This document shows, piece after piece, positions 13,552 to 21,060 of a stretch of 64,000 nucleotides of DNA. The first letter of the stretch is position 1. Each line of letters opens with the position of its first letter. Source of the DNA: Pseudoflavonifractor sp902362925 (GTDB lineage Bacteria; Bacillota; Clostridia; Oscillospirales; Oscillospiraceae). Made by a program: the position numbers and the translations under genes. Below the pieces are notes generated by a model that was not told where the DNA came from, did not search any database, and saw only the letters and a list, made by a program, of their open reading frames with translations. The stretch lies in NCBI GenBank assembly GCA_902362925.1, contig CABIYL010000019.1, one strand, 5' to 3'.

Positions 13552-15432
13552 TTAAACTGCGGCGCTGGCCGGTAAGGTGGCCTTGCGCGGCTCCTGCTTG
13601 GGTAACTGGCTGACAGGGATAAAAATGCCCTTCTCCATGTCCTCGGCCCGGATCGCGGCCTTTGCCGCCTCCACCTGTGCCTTGCGCTTGGCGTTGTAGC
13701 GTTCTTCCCATTCCTTCTGTTTGCCATTGGCCTTGCGGCGCAAGTAGTTCTGGTGAAGCCTGTCTTTGCGTTCCTCCTTCTTCCGCAGTTCTTCCTGTTC
13801 CTCCGGAGTCAGGGGAACCGGCTGCAAGGCGGGCGGGATATACCGGCCCACAAAGTTGAAGTAGATTTCAACCTCCTGCGTGGTATCCTGGCTGCCTTTC
13901 CGGGCGCGCTCATGGACAAGGATTTTCTCTACAAACTCGTTGAGCATGGTGTTTGTCAGCGTGTCGAAGTTCTCGTACTTATCAATCAGGGCAATAAACT
14001 TCTCCGCAGATTTCCGGCTCTGCTCATAGCCGGTAACGGCCTTTTCCAGTTCCGTGATTTCCGCATGGAGAGCGTCCTGCTCTTTGGCATACTGTGCGTC
14101 CAGGGCCTCATACCGGGCGTCCGGCAGCTTACCCAAGGCGTTGTCCTCATAGATTTTGCAAATCAGCTTTTCCAGTTCCCCGGCCCGCTTTTGGGCGGCG
14201 GCCAGCCGTTTCCGCTTTTTGGATATGTCGGCGGTTTGCTGGGCGGCCTGCGTTTCCTGGACGGTGCGGATAAACTCGGCCCGGTCATTTTTGGAATACT
14301 CCGCGATGGCCCGGAGCATATCGGTTATCAGGGTCAGGACGGCTTCGGCCTTGATACGGTGCTGTGTAGGGCAAAGGGAGCCGATAGGGTACTTCCCATA
14401 CTGGCCGCAAGTGTACTGCGGGACACGCTTGCCGTTGTAGGTGCGGTGAACATACATCTTGCCGCCGCAATCGGCGCAGTACATCAGGCCGGTCAGGGGA
14501 TGGGCCTCCCCAAAGCCGTCCGGGTAGCGTCTGGCGTTTCCCCGGATACGCTGCACATTGTCAAAGGTTTCCTGGTCGATAATGGCCTCATGGGTGTTCT
14601 CAAAAATCGTCCACTCGCTTTCGTCAACATAGTGGCTTTTCTTGTCCTTGAAGTGCTTTCGGGTCTTGAAATTGATGGTGTGGCCCAGGTATTCCCGCTT
14701 TTTCAGAATGTTCACAATGGTGGACGATCCCCAGCCGTAGGGGTCTTTAACCGGCTTCGTCCTGTTTACTCCCTCGTCAAAGCGTGCCAGATGGACAGCG
14801 GGGATTTCGACCTTTGCCTCGGACAGCAGCTTGGAGATTTGATAGGGGCCGTAGCCCTCCATCGTCAGGGAAAAGATACGGCGTACCACTTCGGCGGCTT
14901 CTTCGTCCACAAGCCAATGTTCCCGCTTTTCGTCCCACAGGTAGCCGTAGATAACGGTGCCGGTCAGGTGCTTGCCGCTCATGCCTTTGGATTTGAACAC
15001 GGAGCGGATTTTCCGGCTGGTGTCACGGGCGTAAAACTCGTTCATAATGTTGCGGAAAGGGGTAAAATCATCATCGCCTTTCAGACTGTCTACACCGTCA
15101 TTGATGGCAATCAGCCGGACACCGCGCTGCCGCAAAATCTCCATGACCTGGCCGACTTTCAGATAGTCACGCCCCAGGCGGCTCATGTCTTTGATAACAA
15201 TGGCCTCCACCCGTCCGGCCTCGACTTCCTCCATCATCGCCAGAAATCCGGGACGGTCAAAGCGGGTTCCTGATACGCCGTCATCGGTGAAGTGGGTGGG
15301 GTTCGGCAGCCCATTCCGGCGGGCAAACTCCTCTAACATCTGCTTTTGATGGCTTATGGAATTGCTCTCGCCCTGTAACTCATCATCGCGGCTCAAACGC
15401 TCATACAGTGGGGTGATTTTCTCGTTTCTCAT
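13552..15432 (-). CDS. tnpX: Large serine recombinase (TnpX/TndX type) of the IME
   Basis: A 626-residue recombinase that would integrate and excise the IME through a 2-bp staggered cut. The resolvase domain starts PLYERLSRDDE with the catalytic Ser at residue 14, followed by DDGVSGTRFDRPGF and IKDMSRLGRDYLKVGQ. A recombinase domain, a zinc ribbon (YCADCGGKMYVHRTYNG, with a second Cys pair CGQYGKYPIGSLC) and a long coiled-coil C-terminus follow. ATG 15432 has CAGGAGGT upstream. It lies about 90 bases from the right end of the element, as in Tn4451/Tn5397. The GG core in this insertion differs from the GA reported for TnpX and TndX. Confidence 0.93.
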   Translation of the reverse strand: MRNEKITPLYERLSRDDELQGESNSISHQKQMLEEFARRNGLPNPTHFTDDGVSGTRFDRPGFLAMMEEVEAGRVEAIVIKDMSRLGRDYLKVGQVMEILRQRGVRLIAINDGVDSLKGDDDFTPFRNIMNEFYARDTSRKIRSVFKSKGMSGKHLTGTVIYGYLWDEKREHWLVDEEAAEVVRRIFSLTMEGYGPYQISKLLSEAKVEIPAVHLARFDEGVNRTKPVKDPYGWGSSTIVNILKKREYLGHTINFKTRKHFKDKKSHYVDESEWTIFENTHEAIIDQETFDNVQRIRGNARRYPDGFGEAHPLTGLMYCADCGGKMYVHRTYNGKRVPQYTCGQYGKYPIGSLCPTQHRIKAEAVLTLITDMLRAIAEYSKNDRAEFIRTVQETQAAQQTADISKKRKRLAAAQKRAGELEKLICKIYEDNALGKLPDARYEALDAQYAKEQDALHAEITELEKAVTGYEQSRKSAEKFIALIDKYENFDTLTNTMLNEFVEKILVHERARKGSQDTTQEVEIYFNFVGRYIPPALQPVPLTPEEQEELRKKEERKDRLHQNYLRRKANGKQKEWEERYNAKRKAQVEAAKAAIRAEDMEKGIFIPVSQLPKQEPRKATLPASAAV

Positions 15433-15454
15433 GGCTGTACCTCCTGAAATGAAA

Positions 15455-15518
15455 ATGCTCTAAGTGGCTGCTTCACTAACCATGACAAAAACCATGATTA
15501 AGAAGTCACTTAGAGCAT
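15455..15518. repeat. 12-bp inverted repeat at the recombinase end of the IME
   Basis: ATGCTCTAAGTG (15455-15466) and CACTTAGAGCAT (15507-15518) are perfect inverted repeats with a 40-base centre containing two copies of ACCATGA. The outer arm ends seven bases from the GG core. The layout suggests recombinase-binding sites in the element arm, and it also spans the recombinase leader, so autoregulation is possible. Confidence 0.6.
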
Positions 15519-15524
15519 ACATCT

Positions 15525-15526
15525 CC
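15525..15526. other. IME attachment core, right end (GG on minus strand)
   Basis: Minus strand CCAGT-GG-AGATG: the virD4 codons for KYKLAS end at 15527 and the IME begins after the GG. The partner is 1169-1170. Confidence 0.8.
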
Positions 15527-16477
15527 ACTGGCCAGCTTGTACTTCTTGTACTGTTTCACCGCAAAGCAATCCGGCTTGCGCTGTTCCAGCCCCTTGAACA
15601 TATAGTCCACGGCATTGAGAAAGTCCTCGTCATCCTCCTTCACTTCCATACCGGAGATCATGTCAACCAGCGTATTCATGTTGCGCTCCTCCTCGGAGCC
15701 CTCAAAAATGATGTACCCCAGCAGAGCGCAGTACAAAAGCGTTTCGGCCTTCGTCCAGAACGGATCGCCCTCTTTGCCCTCGCCCTTGGTGTTGGAAATT
15801 AGGGCGTTTACAAACTTTAAGATGTCCGCCTCGTTCTTAATGTAGGCCAGCGGGTTATAGTGCATGGACTTTGAAAAATCTATGCTGTTGAACACCTTGA
15901 TCTTATATCCCCGCTGCTGGAGAAAGTGGCCTACTTGCCCGAGGACACCTCCTTTCGGATCGACGCAGACATACGAGGAATGAGCTTGGAGCAACTGGGG
16001 CGTGAGCCAAAATCGGGTCTTGCCGGAGCCGGACGAGCCGATGACACAGGCATTGAGGTTGCGGGCGTTGGCCGGATTTTTGGGCCGGGTGTTGATGGTG
16101 AGCAGCTCCGTCCCGGTGAGAATGATATTGTTTTCAAACTTGGGATCGGCAAAGGGCTTGATGTCCTTTTCCGTTCCCCATCGAGCCGATCCGTATTCTT
16201 CATCTCGCCGGAATTTCTTTGCGTTCTTGCTTTTGAAGTAGATCAGCAGGCGAAACACCACCGCCCCCACAAGGCCAACCAGCCAGTCAAAGGGATCGAA
16301 CCCCGGCGTAAAGTTGGCAAAGGCCGGGCCGATGCTCCGGCCCAGCCCCAGCAGCTTTTCACCAAACCCGGCCCCCGCTGCCAGACGGTAGGCCGTCCCC
16401 AGCTTCAGACAGGCCCAGCCGATAAACAGATAGGGAATGTTGGGGAGAATGTACTTTCGGATCTTATCTGTCGGCAT
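15527..16477 (-). CDS. virD4: VirD4/TraG-type coupling protein, N-terminal part (split by IME)
   Basis: The first 317 residues of the coupling protein. ATG 16477 follows GGAGGT and overlaps the end of pcfB. Two membrane spans (about 12-30 and 62-82) precede the ATPase domain, with Walker A GSSGSGKTRFW near residue 145. The frame runs into the IME and stops after SGDVCSK at 15506, giving a truncated product of about 323 residues without the Walker B half. It would be inactive as a pump but could be dominant negative. Joining at the GG core to 286-1170 gives a 611-residue protein. Confidence 0.92.
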
Positions 16478-16943
16478 GAGCCACCTCCTGTACCCGCTCT
16501 TTGGGGCGGGGCCGCTCCTGGGCAAGCTGCTCCGACGCCCGTTTGAGCTGATCCCGGATGGGGATGCGCCGGGACTTGGACTTGTTCAGTACCTTGCGGG
16601 AGTATTCAGAAAAACAGGCGGTCATGGCGTCGGCCTGCCCAGCCTTGAAGAACAGCAGATATTTGTCCGGCCCGGTTTTGTAAAAGGCGTAGTCCACATT
16701 CCATTTCTGGGCCACCCGGTCAAACAGCTTGGTATCGCCGGACAGCTCAATGCTGGATGCCGATGCGCCGTGGGCCATGAGCTTTTTCACGCTCTGCTTG
16801 CCGTGGGGCGTCTGCTTGGCCCGGTAGTGCTTGGCGATTTTCCGGCCAATGGCCCGCAGAACATAGGCAAGGCCCCGGGCGGTCAGCTTGGACGCCTTCA
16901 CGGAAACGGCAATCGTGCGCCGGGAAATATCTTCATCTACCAG
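16464..16943 (-). CDS. pcfB: PcfB family relaxosome accessory protein
   Basis: PcfB-type proteins help recruit the relaxosome to the coupling protein. The frame encodes KASKLTARGLAYVLRAIGRK, HGKQSVKKLMAHGASASSIE and KYLLFFKAGQADAMTACFSE, all typical. No ATG is available at the expected start: the frame opens after a TGA at about 16946, with CTG at 16943 nine bases behind AAAGGGGTGG. The family usually has about 15 residues before KASKLT, so a CTG start (giving VDEDISRRTIAVSV first) is plausible; the next candidate is GTG at 16901. The stop overlaps virD4, as expected for partner proteins. Confidence 0.85.
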   Translation of the reverse strand: MVDEDISRRTIAVSVKASKLTARGLAYVLRAIGRKIAKHYRAKQTPHGKQSVKKLMAHGASASSIELSGDTKLFDRVAQKWNVDYAFYKTGPDKYLLFFKAGQADAMTACFSEYSRKVLNKSKSRRIPIRDQLKRASEQLAQERPRPKERVQEVAHADR

Positions 16944-16962
16944 TCAAACCACCCCTTTCTTT

Positions 16963-16977
16963 GGGACAAATTGTCCC
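16963..16977. repeat. 15-bp palindrome GGGACA-N3-TGTCCC, copy 2
   Basis: Lies between the ardA stop and the pcfB ribosome binding site. The centre is AAT. Flanked by TTT and GAAGT as in copy 1. Confidence 0.7.
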
Positions 16978-16986
16978 GAAGTGTTG

Positions 16987-17700
16987 TTATCGTTCCGGCA
17001 CCTCCTTTTTGGGTAAAAGGTGATCTTTCTCCGGCGTAGCCCGATCCGCTACTTCCTTATAGGCGGCCATCTGTTCCCGGATGTTGAGCTTGGGCATGGA
17101 AAATACCCGATACTCGTCGGGAATATCATCCCGCCCGGTGTAGTGTTCAATAAACTGGCTCCCGTTGTTGAACATATAACCGCCGTTGGCATAATGCCCA
17201 TCATCGTTGATCCGAATATCCCGCCCGTATGCCTCGTAGTCGAAGTAGTTGAGTAGGTGCTCCGGCACATCAATGGCCTCCATGTCCTCCACATAGATGC
17301 GCCCCAGCGTTTCATCGTCCTCCACACCCGCATAAAACTCGAAGCAGTCAAGGTTTTGGGTTAGGTTGATCAATTCCTTGACGCTGCCGGAATATTCACC
17401 GCTGTCAATGACCGCTTCAAACTTTTCACGGTCACTTTGATCCATCTCGGAGATAAGGCTGGCCAAATAATTGAGCTCGTCAATGCTCTCATATTCGCCA
17501 AGGCAGTCATAGAGCCCGGATATGTTCACCTCGTAGTCGGTGATAAAGATTTCCTCATACCGCACCCCATCAATGCCAATACGCTTTAAGAGGGCCTGCA
17601 CCTCCTCGGTGGTAGTGGGGAATTTCAGATTTTCGCCTACCAACCTGCCCTCGTTGTATTTCCCCAAGTTGGTGACATACGCTTCAAACGGGGTATCCAT
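16987..17700 (-). CDS. ardA: ArdA-type antirestriction protein
   Basis: A 237-residue acidic DNA-mimic protein that would protect entering single-strand-derived DNA from type I restriction enzymes. The start MDTPFEAYVTNLGKYNEGRL and the acidic composition throughout (for example ETLGRIYVEDMEAIDVPEHL) match ArdA of Tn916/Tn1549-type elements. ATG 17700 is chosen because the family starts there. The C-terminal tail (PEKDHLLPKKEVPER) extends beyond the ArdA core. It follows the DUF7768-like gene by one base, so the two are coupled. Confidence 0.88.
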   Translation of the reverse strand: MDTPFEAYVTNLGKYNEGRLVGENLKFPTTTEEVQALLKRIGIDGVRYEEIFITDYEVNISGLYDCLGEYESIDELNYLASLISEMDQSDREKFEAVIDSGEYSGSVKELINLTQNLDCFEFYAGVEDDETLGRIYVEDMEAIDVPEHLLNYFDYEAYGRDIRINDDGHYANGGYMFNNGSQFIEHYTGRDDIPDEYRVFSMPKLNIREQMAAYKEVADRATPEKDHLLPKKEVPER

Positions 17701-17701
17701 A

Positions 17702-18043
17702 TCAGCGCCGCCCCTGTCCTTTGACGGTGAGGATGCCATCCAGCGTTGTGGCGGTAATCCCCAGCCGTTGGGCCACGGCGATGTCGTTTTTCATGGCCTC
17801 GGTGACGGTATGGCCGCACACCACCAGCACATGGGAGCGCCGCAGCAGGTCACGGCTCATGTCGATGCCGTTCTTGTGCTCCTCGGGAACGGCGTCGTTG
17901 AGGAACAAAGGCAGATACAGCGTAGGGCAGATGGGCGAAAAGCCCGCCTCATACACCGCCCGGCAATACCGGGCCGCCTGTTCCGTGTTCTTGTAGTCCT
18001 CGCCGCACCATGCGGCGGTGATATACGCAAGGGGTCTTTTCAT
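17702..18043 (-). CDS. DUF7768/DUF4406-like protein (deoxyribosyltransferase-like fold)
   Basis: A 113-residue protein starting MKRPLAYITAAWCGEDYKNT at 18043 (ribosome binding site GGAGG). The pattern AYITAAWCG, ARYCRAVYEAGFSPICPTLY and HVLVVCGHTVTEAM resembles nucleoside 2-deoxyribosyltransferase-like DUF4406/DUF7768 proteins, commonly placed beside ardA in Tn1549-type ICEs. The glutamate expected for catalysis (TEAM region) is present. Whether it acts on nucleotides is unknown. Confidence 0.7.
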   Translation of the reverse strand: MKRPLAYITAAWCGEDYKNTEQAARYCRAVYEAGFSPICPTLYLPLFLNDAVPEEHKNGIDMSRDLLRRSHVLVVCGHTVTEAMKNDIAVAQRLGITATTLDGILTVKGQGRR

Positions 18044-18079
18044 AGAAAACCTCCGTTTCATGGTGTTCAAACCTATCCC

Positions 18080-18112
18080 CCCGCCCTTTCCCATTCATGG
18101 GAAAGGGGGCGG
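18080..18112. repeat. Long inverted repeat in the parB-ardA intergenic region
   Basis: CCGCCCTTTCCC and GGGAAAGGGGGCGG face each other around ATTCAT. On the minus strand it lies between the parB-like gene and the DUF7768-like gene. No T-run follows, so it is more likely an RNA structure or protein site than a terminator. The remaining 18113-18295 is GC-rich with no supported gene. Confidence 0.55.
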
Positions 18113-18295
18113 CTCTGGAGGATATGCCCCCGTCACGCCTCCGGGAATGGCACAGCCGGGGCCGCCCGTAAAGGGCAAGCCGCCGCAGGGCGGCGGTGCG
18201 ATGCACCCTTGACGGACAGCGCCCGGCCATGCCGTGTAAAAGGCGGCGACGGGGGATCAAGCACCAGAGCCCCTTATAGGGGAGCGCAGCACCTC

Positions 18296-18310
18296 GGGAC
18301 AAGCTGTCCC
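18296..18310. repeat. 15-bp palindrome GGGACA-N3-TGTCCC, copy 3
   Basis: Lies four bases past the stop of the parB-like gene. Centre AGC. Confidence 0.7.
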
Positions 18311-18314
18311 AAAG

Positions 18315-19823
18315 TTACAGGGCCTTATCAGCTTTTTTCTCCGGCTTGCCCAGCTCCGGGGGCTGCTTCTCCTTCCACTCGTCCAGCAGGGCCAGAATGG
18401 TGTCCTTCATCTCCCGGGGGGACTTGTCCTTGCCAAAATACTTTTCCAGTTCGGCGCTGTTGATGATCACCTTGTCAACCTCCTTTTTCTGTTCACTCAA
18501 AATACCGTCGATCACATCACCGTTCAGCTTGCCCTCCTTATCCAGTTCACGGAGCCGCTGGGCTTGGGAAAGGGAGGGAGAGGACTGCTGCCCCTCAATG
18601 GCAACGGCGATATACTTCTGGTGCTTGGGGCGGATAAACGAAATCTCCACGGCAGGGGTAAAGGCGAGCTGTTTTTCGTCCACCATCTTTTGCAGATCGG
18701 GGACAAGCTCGGTCAGGCGGATATACCGCTGCACCTGCTTGTAGTTCATGCCGTTGCGATCCCCCACAACCTGCGTGGAGCGTTTTCCGGCGCTCTTATC
18801 GTCCTCACCGGGCCGGGCTCCTTGGTGCTTGATGGCCTCCACCTGCATTTTGAGAGATTGAGCCTTTTCCATCGGCAAAATCTTTTCTCGGTGCCGCAGG
18901 TTGTCATCCGTCATAGCGAGGATAGCCTCGTCATCGGTCATGTTGCGGACGATACAGGGCATATTGGCAAACCCGGCCAGTTCGCTGGCCCGCTGGCGGC
19001 GGTGTCCGGCGATGATCTCATATCCGCCGCCCTCACGGGGACGCACCAGCGCAGGCTGATTGACACCAGCGGCCTTGACCGACTCCACCAGCCCTTGCAT
19101 TTCTGCATCGTCCCGGACGCCAAAGGGGTGATTTTTGAACGGGTGCAGATCGGAAAGTTTGAGATACACAATCTCCTCTTTCACGCCACGGGTGGCATCC
19201 CGAGGGGCGGGCGGCTGTTCGGTTGCAGCCGGGGCCTCCGCCGTAGCGGGAGCGCCTTTCCCGGCAGGCGGTTTGCTTTGGGACATTTTGTCCCGAGGTT
19301 GCGGCTTGGCCTTGTCGGGGGCCGCCTTGTCAGCCCTGGCCGGGCGGCCCCTGCGGGGCTTGGCCGCATCCTTCGCTTTATCCGCCTGCTTGCCCTTATC
19401 CGGGGCCGCAGCCTTTTCCGGGGGCTTACCCTTCGTCGCCCCATCCCGGGCAGCGGTAAAATCCACAACCTTTCCAGCAGGGGTAGGATCTCCCATGCCG
19501 GGGATCGTGGCCTGTTTCTCGTCCTTACCCGGCTGCGGCACACCCTCTTTAGACGGAGCAGGAGTGTCCTTGTCTTTGGCCTCCTTACCCGCAGGAGCCG
19601 GCTGCTCCGCCGCAGGGTCGGGAACTGTCTTTCCCTCAACGGGCTTTTCCGCCGTAGGGGGCGTTACCACCTTGGACGCATCTTCTGTCACGGGAGCCTC
19701 CGCCTTGGCCGGGGCGGGCTGATCCTGCACCGGGGAATCGGCTTTGACAGGCTCAACCTTTCCCGGCTTGGGGGGCTCGTCTACCTTCCCGGCGTCGGGA
19801 ATATTCTTTTTATCGTCAGCCAC
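18315..19823 (-). CDS. parB: ParB/RepB/Spo0J family partition protein with long N-terminal linker
   Basis: A 502-residue protein. Residues 1-210 are a low-complexity Pro/Ala/Lys segment, unusual for ParB. Then comes the ParB nuclease-like domain: KLSDLHPFKNHPFGVRDD, the GYEIIAGHRRQRASELAG box 2 motif and NLRHREKILPMEKA, followed by a helix-turn-helix (STQVVGDRNGMNYKQVQRYI). The C-terminal region is helical and acidic/basic. It would bind a parS-like site and help keep or regulate the ICE; no ParA is seen in the window. Start GTG/ATG: the frame opens with GTG at 19823 behind GAAGGAGG. One GGGACA-N3-TGTCCC palindrome lies inside the gene and another just after it. Confidence 0.9.
   Translation of the reverse strand: MADDKKNIPDAGKVDEPPKPGKVEPVKADSPVQDQPAPAKAEAPVTEDASKVVTPPTAEKPVEGKTVPDPAAEQPAPAGKEAKDKDTPAPSKEGVPQPGKDEKQATIPGMGDPTPAGKVVDFTAARDGATKGKPPEKAAAPDKGKQADKAKDAAKPRRGRPARADKAAPDKAKPQPRDKMSQSKPPAGKGAPATAEAPAATEQPPAPRDATRGVKEEIVYLKLSDLHPFKNHPFGVRDDAEMQGLVESVKAAGVNQPALVRPREGGGYEIIAGHRRQRASELAGFANMPCIVRNMTDDEAILAMTDDNLRHREKILPMEKAQSLKMQVEAIKHQGARPGEDDKSAGKRSTQVVGDRNGMNYKQVQRYIRLTELVPDLQKMVDEKQLAFTPAVEISFIRPKHQKYIAVAIEGQQSSPSLSQAQRLRELDKEGKLNGDVIDGILSEQKKEVDKVIINSAELEKYFGKDKSPREMKDTILALLDEWKEKQPPELGKPEKKADKAL
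19280..19294. repeat. 15-bp palindrome GGGACA-N3-TGTCCC, copy 4 (inside parB)
   Basis: Centre TTT. It lies in the low-complexity part of the parB-like gene, where the protein sequence is weakly constrained. Location within parB is common for parS sites. Confidence 0.7.
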
Positions 19824-19848
19824 CTAAAAACCTCCTTCGTTGTGAAAT

Positions 19849-19871
19849 AGAAAAAGCCAGCCCAATGGCTG
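19849..19871 (-). terminator. Hairpin with T-run in the parB leader (possible attenuator)
   Basis: Minus strand GCCAGCC-ATTG-GGCTGGC (19871-19854) followed by TTTTTC ends about 30 bases before the parB start. A short ORF with an AAAGGAGG site overlaps it (GTG near 19890), reminiscent of leader-peptide attenuation. Confidence 0.55.
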
Positions 19872-19909
19872 GCAAGTGGGGGAGCACCCTCCTTTCTTAT
19901 TGAGATATA

Positions 19910-19941
19910 TGAAAACGCCGCCCGTAGTCCCGTTGGGCGGC
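19910..19941 (-). terminator. Hairpin with T-run upstream of the parB leader
   Basis: Minus strand CGCCGCCC (19941-19934) pairs with GGGCGGCG (19922-19915) and is followed by TTTTC. It would stop transcription coming from the right or act as the first of two leader hairpins. Confidence 0.6.
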
Positions 19942-19982
19942 GTAGTCTTTCAAAAGTATCAACATTCTCTTAATTTGGTGCC

Positions 19983-20011
19983 TTGAAAGCGGCTTTAGTG
20001 CAAGCTATAAT
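19983..20011 (+). promoter_or_regulatory. Promoter of the AbiU2-like gene
   Basis: TTGAAA (19983-19988), 17 bases, TATAAT (20006-20011). It lies 40 bases before the TTG start at 20051 and reads away from the ICE genes. Confidence 0.75.
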
Positions 20012-20050
20012 AAAAGGGAAATTTCCGTTGCTTTACAGGGGGAACAATCC

Positions 20051-20644
20051 TTGACGCATGATAAATTTGTTGAGCAATTAGAGGGGTATCTAAAGCATAT
20101 CCGGGCGGCCTATGGCTACTTTGATGCCTATGAAGCAATTATTACGGCGTATTATAACAATTTTGAAGAAATAAGCAGAGCTCCTGGCTTTTTTACAGTA
20201 GCCAGATGTTCGCTATATAATAGTATGCTTATGGAGCTGGCTAAACTCTATTGTACCAGAAAGCAGTCGCCAGAAAGAACCTTATCCAAGCTATTAAATC
20301 TTCTGCAAGATAATAGACATTTATTTAGAGCTGAAGATGATATAAAAGGCTTAATAGAAGAAGCCAAACTACGGTTAGCGGATATGGAGCCAGAAATTAG
20401 TATATTGGCTAAACGGAGAGATAAATATATGGCTCATAACGATCCGATGTGTTTTGAGAGGGATTTTAACCCGGGTAAAGAACTTTTTCTTGGAGAAGGA
20501 GTGATATTGGCGCTATTAACTTTTTCGGAAAACCTTTGCACAAATATTTTTTCACGCCTTGATAAGCGTACAGTCTGTATGAGAATGAAAAACTCAGCTG
20601 ACTTGAGTAATCTTTTAGAGGCGATCCAAAGAAATTGTCAATAG
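20051..20644 (+). CDS. AbiU2-like HEPN domain protein
   Basis: A 197-residue, clearly AT-rich gene. The protein resembles the HEPN AbiU2 family linked to abortive infection: helical throughout, with SLYNSMLMELAKLY (about 54-67) and the HEPN Rx4-6H motif in RRDKYMAHND (Arg123, His129), the usual RNase active site. TTG 20051 is the start, behind AGGGGGAA. It has its own consensus promoter and no partner gene nearby; HEPN proteins often pair with MNT antitoxins, but none is visible. Location at the ICE edge and low GC point to a defence cargo gene. Anti-phage function is an inference from the family. Confidence 0.65.
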   Translation: MTHDKFVEQLEGYLKHIRAAYGYFDAYEAIITAYYNNFEEISRAPGFFTVARCSLYNSMLMELAKLYCTRKQSPERTLSKLLNLLQDNRHLFRAEDDIKGLIEEAKLRLADMEPEISILAKRRDKYMAHNDPMCFERDFNPGKELFLGEGVILALLTFSENLCTNIFSRLDKRTVCMRMKNSADLSNLLEAIQRNCQ

Positions 20645-20732
20645 CTTCTCCGTTAGTTTCAGAATGACAAGGTTTTTTGCGTATTGAAGCGTATCTCCAT
20701 GACCCGGTTACGGGGGTATGTAACCGATGGGT

Positions 20733-20793
<61 letters not shown>

Positions 20794-20797
20794 AAAA

Positions 20798-20830
20798 AGA
20801 CCTGAAATCGCAAGATTTCAGGTCTTTTTT
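20798..20830 (+). terminator. Intrinsic terminator after the tRNA fragment (bidirectional)
   Basis: A perfect 12-bp stem AGACCTGAAATC / GATTTCAGGTCT with a GCAA loop is followed by TTTTT, and A-rich sequence on the other side makes it work in both directions. It is probably the natural terminator of the tRNA-Ala gene. From 20831 to 21060 there is no gene; only a small hairpin (GGGTGGT/ACCACCC, 20973-20999) is seen. Confidence 0.85.
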
Positions 20831-21060
20831 CTTTGCCTCAGGACAAACATAGTGGTGTGCTGACTTCTGCCTGACCCTTGTGTTGAATTTCTGTTGAACC
20901 GGGGCACGCACTTTTCTGCCAGTGTCGTCTTTCTAATCTATATGTTCAGGGGGCAGTTCTTTTAAAACAGAATATGGGTGGTCGAGAATTCTACCACCCG
21001 TCACCAAATCGTAAGAAGTCTGTGGTATCCTACTGGTAACACCACATGGGAGGGACTTCT

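Larger units (their letters stand above)
1171..15526 (-). mobile_element. Nested integrative mobilizable element (Tn4451-type IME) inserted in virD4
   Basis: The element carries a large serine recombinase at one end, TnpV and TnpW family genes, a MobA/MobL relaxase with an oriT, a replication initiator and DnaC-like ATPase, and cargo (blaRI-ABC transporter, toxin-antitoxin). Its boundaries are fixed by the interrupted virD4 reading frame: the minus strand reads CCAGT-GG-AGATG at one junction and TTTCG-GG-CAAAACGG at the other, so a GG dinucleotide (15525-15526 and 1169-1170) is duplicated. Fusing the flanks at GG gives CCAGTGGCAAAACGG and restores the frame. Length is about 14,356 bp, although three N runs inside have uncertain length. 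The 2-bp duplication is the hallmark of large serine recombinases. Confidence 0.88.

Noticed and set aside
13753..15273. 506-residue plus-strand frame opposite tnpX
   Set aside because: Antisense shadow; the minus strand encodes an unmistakable serine recombinase.
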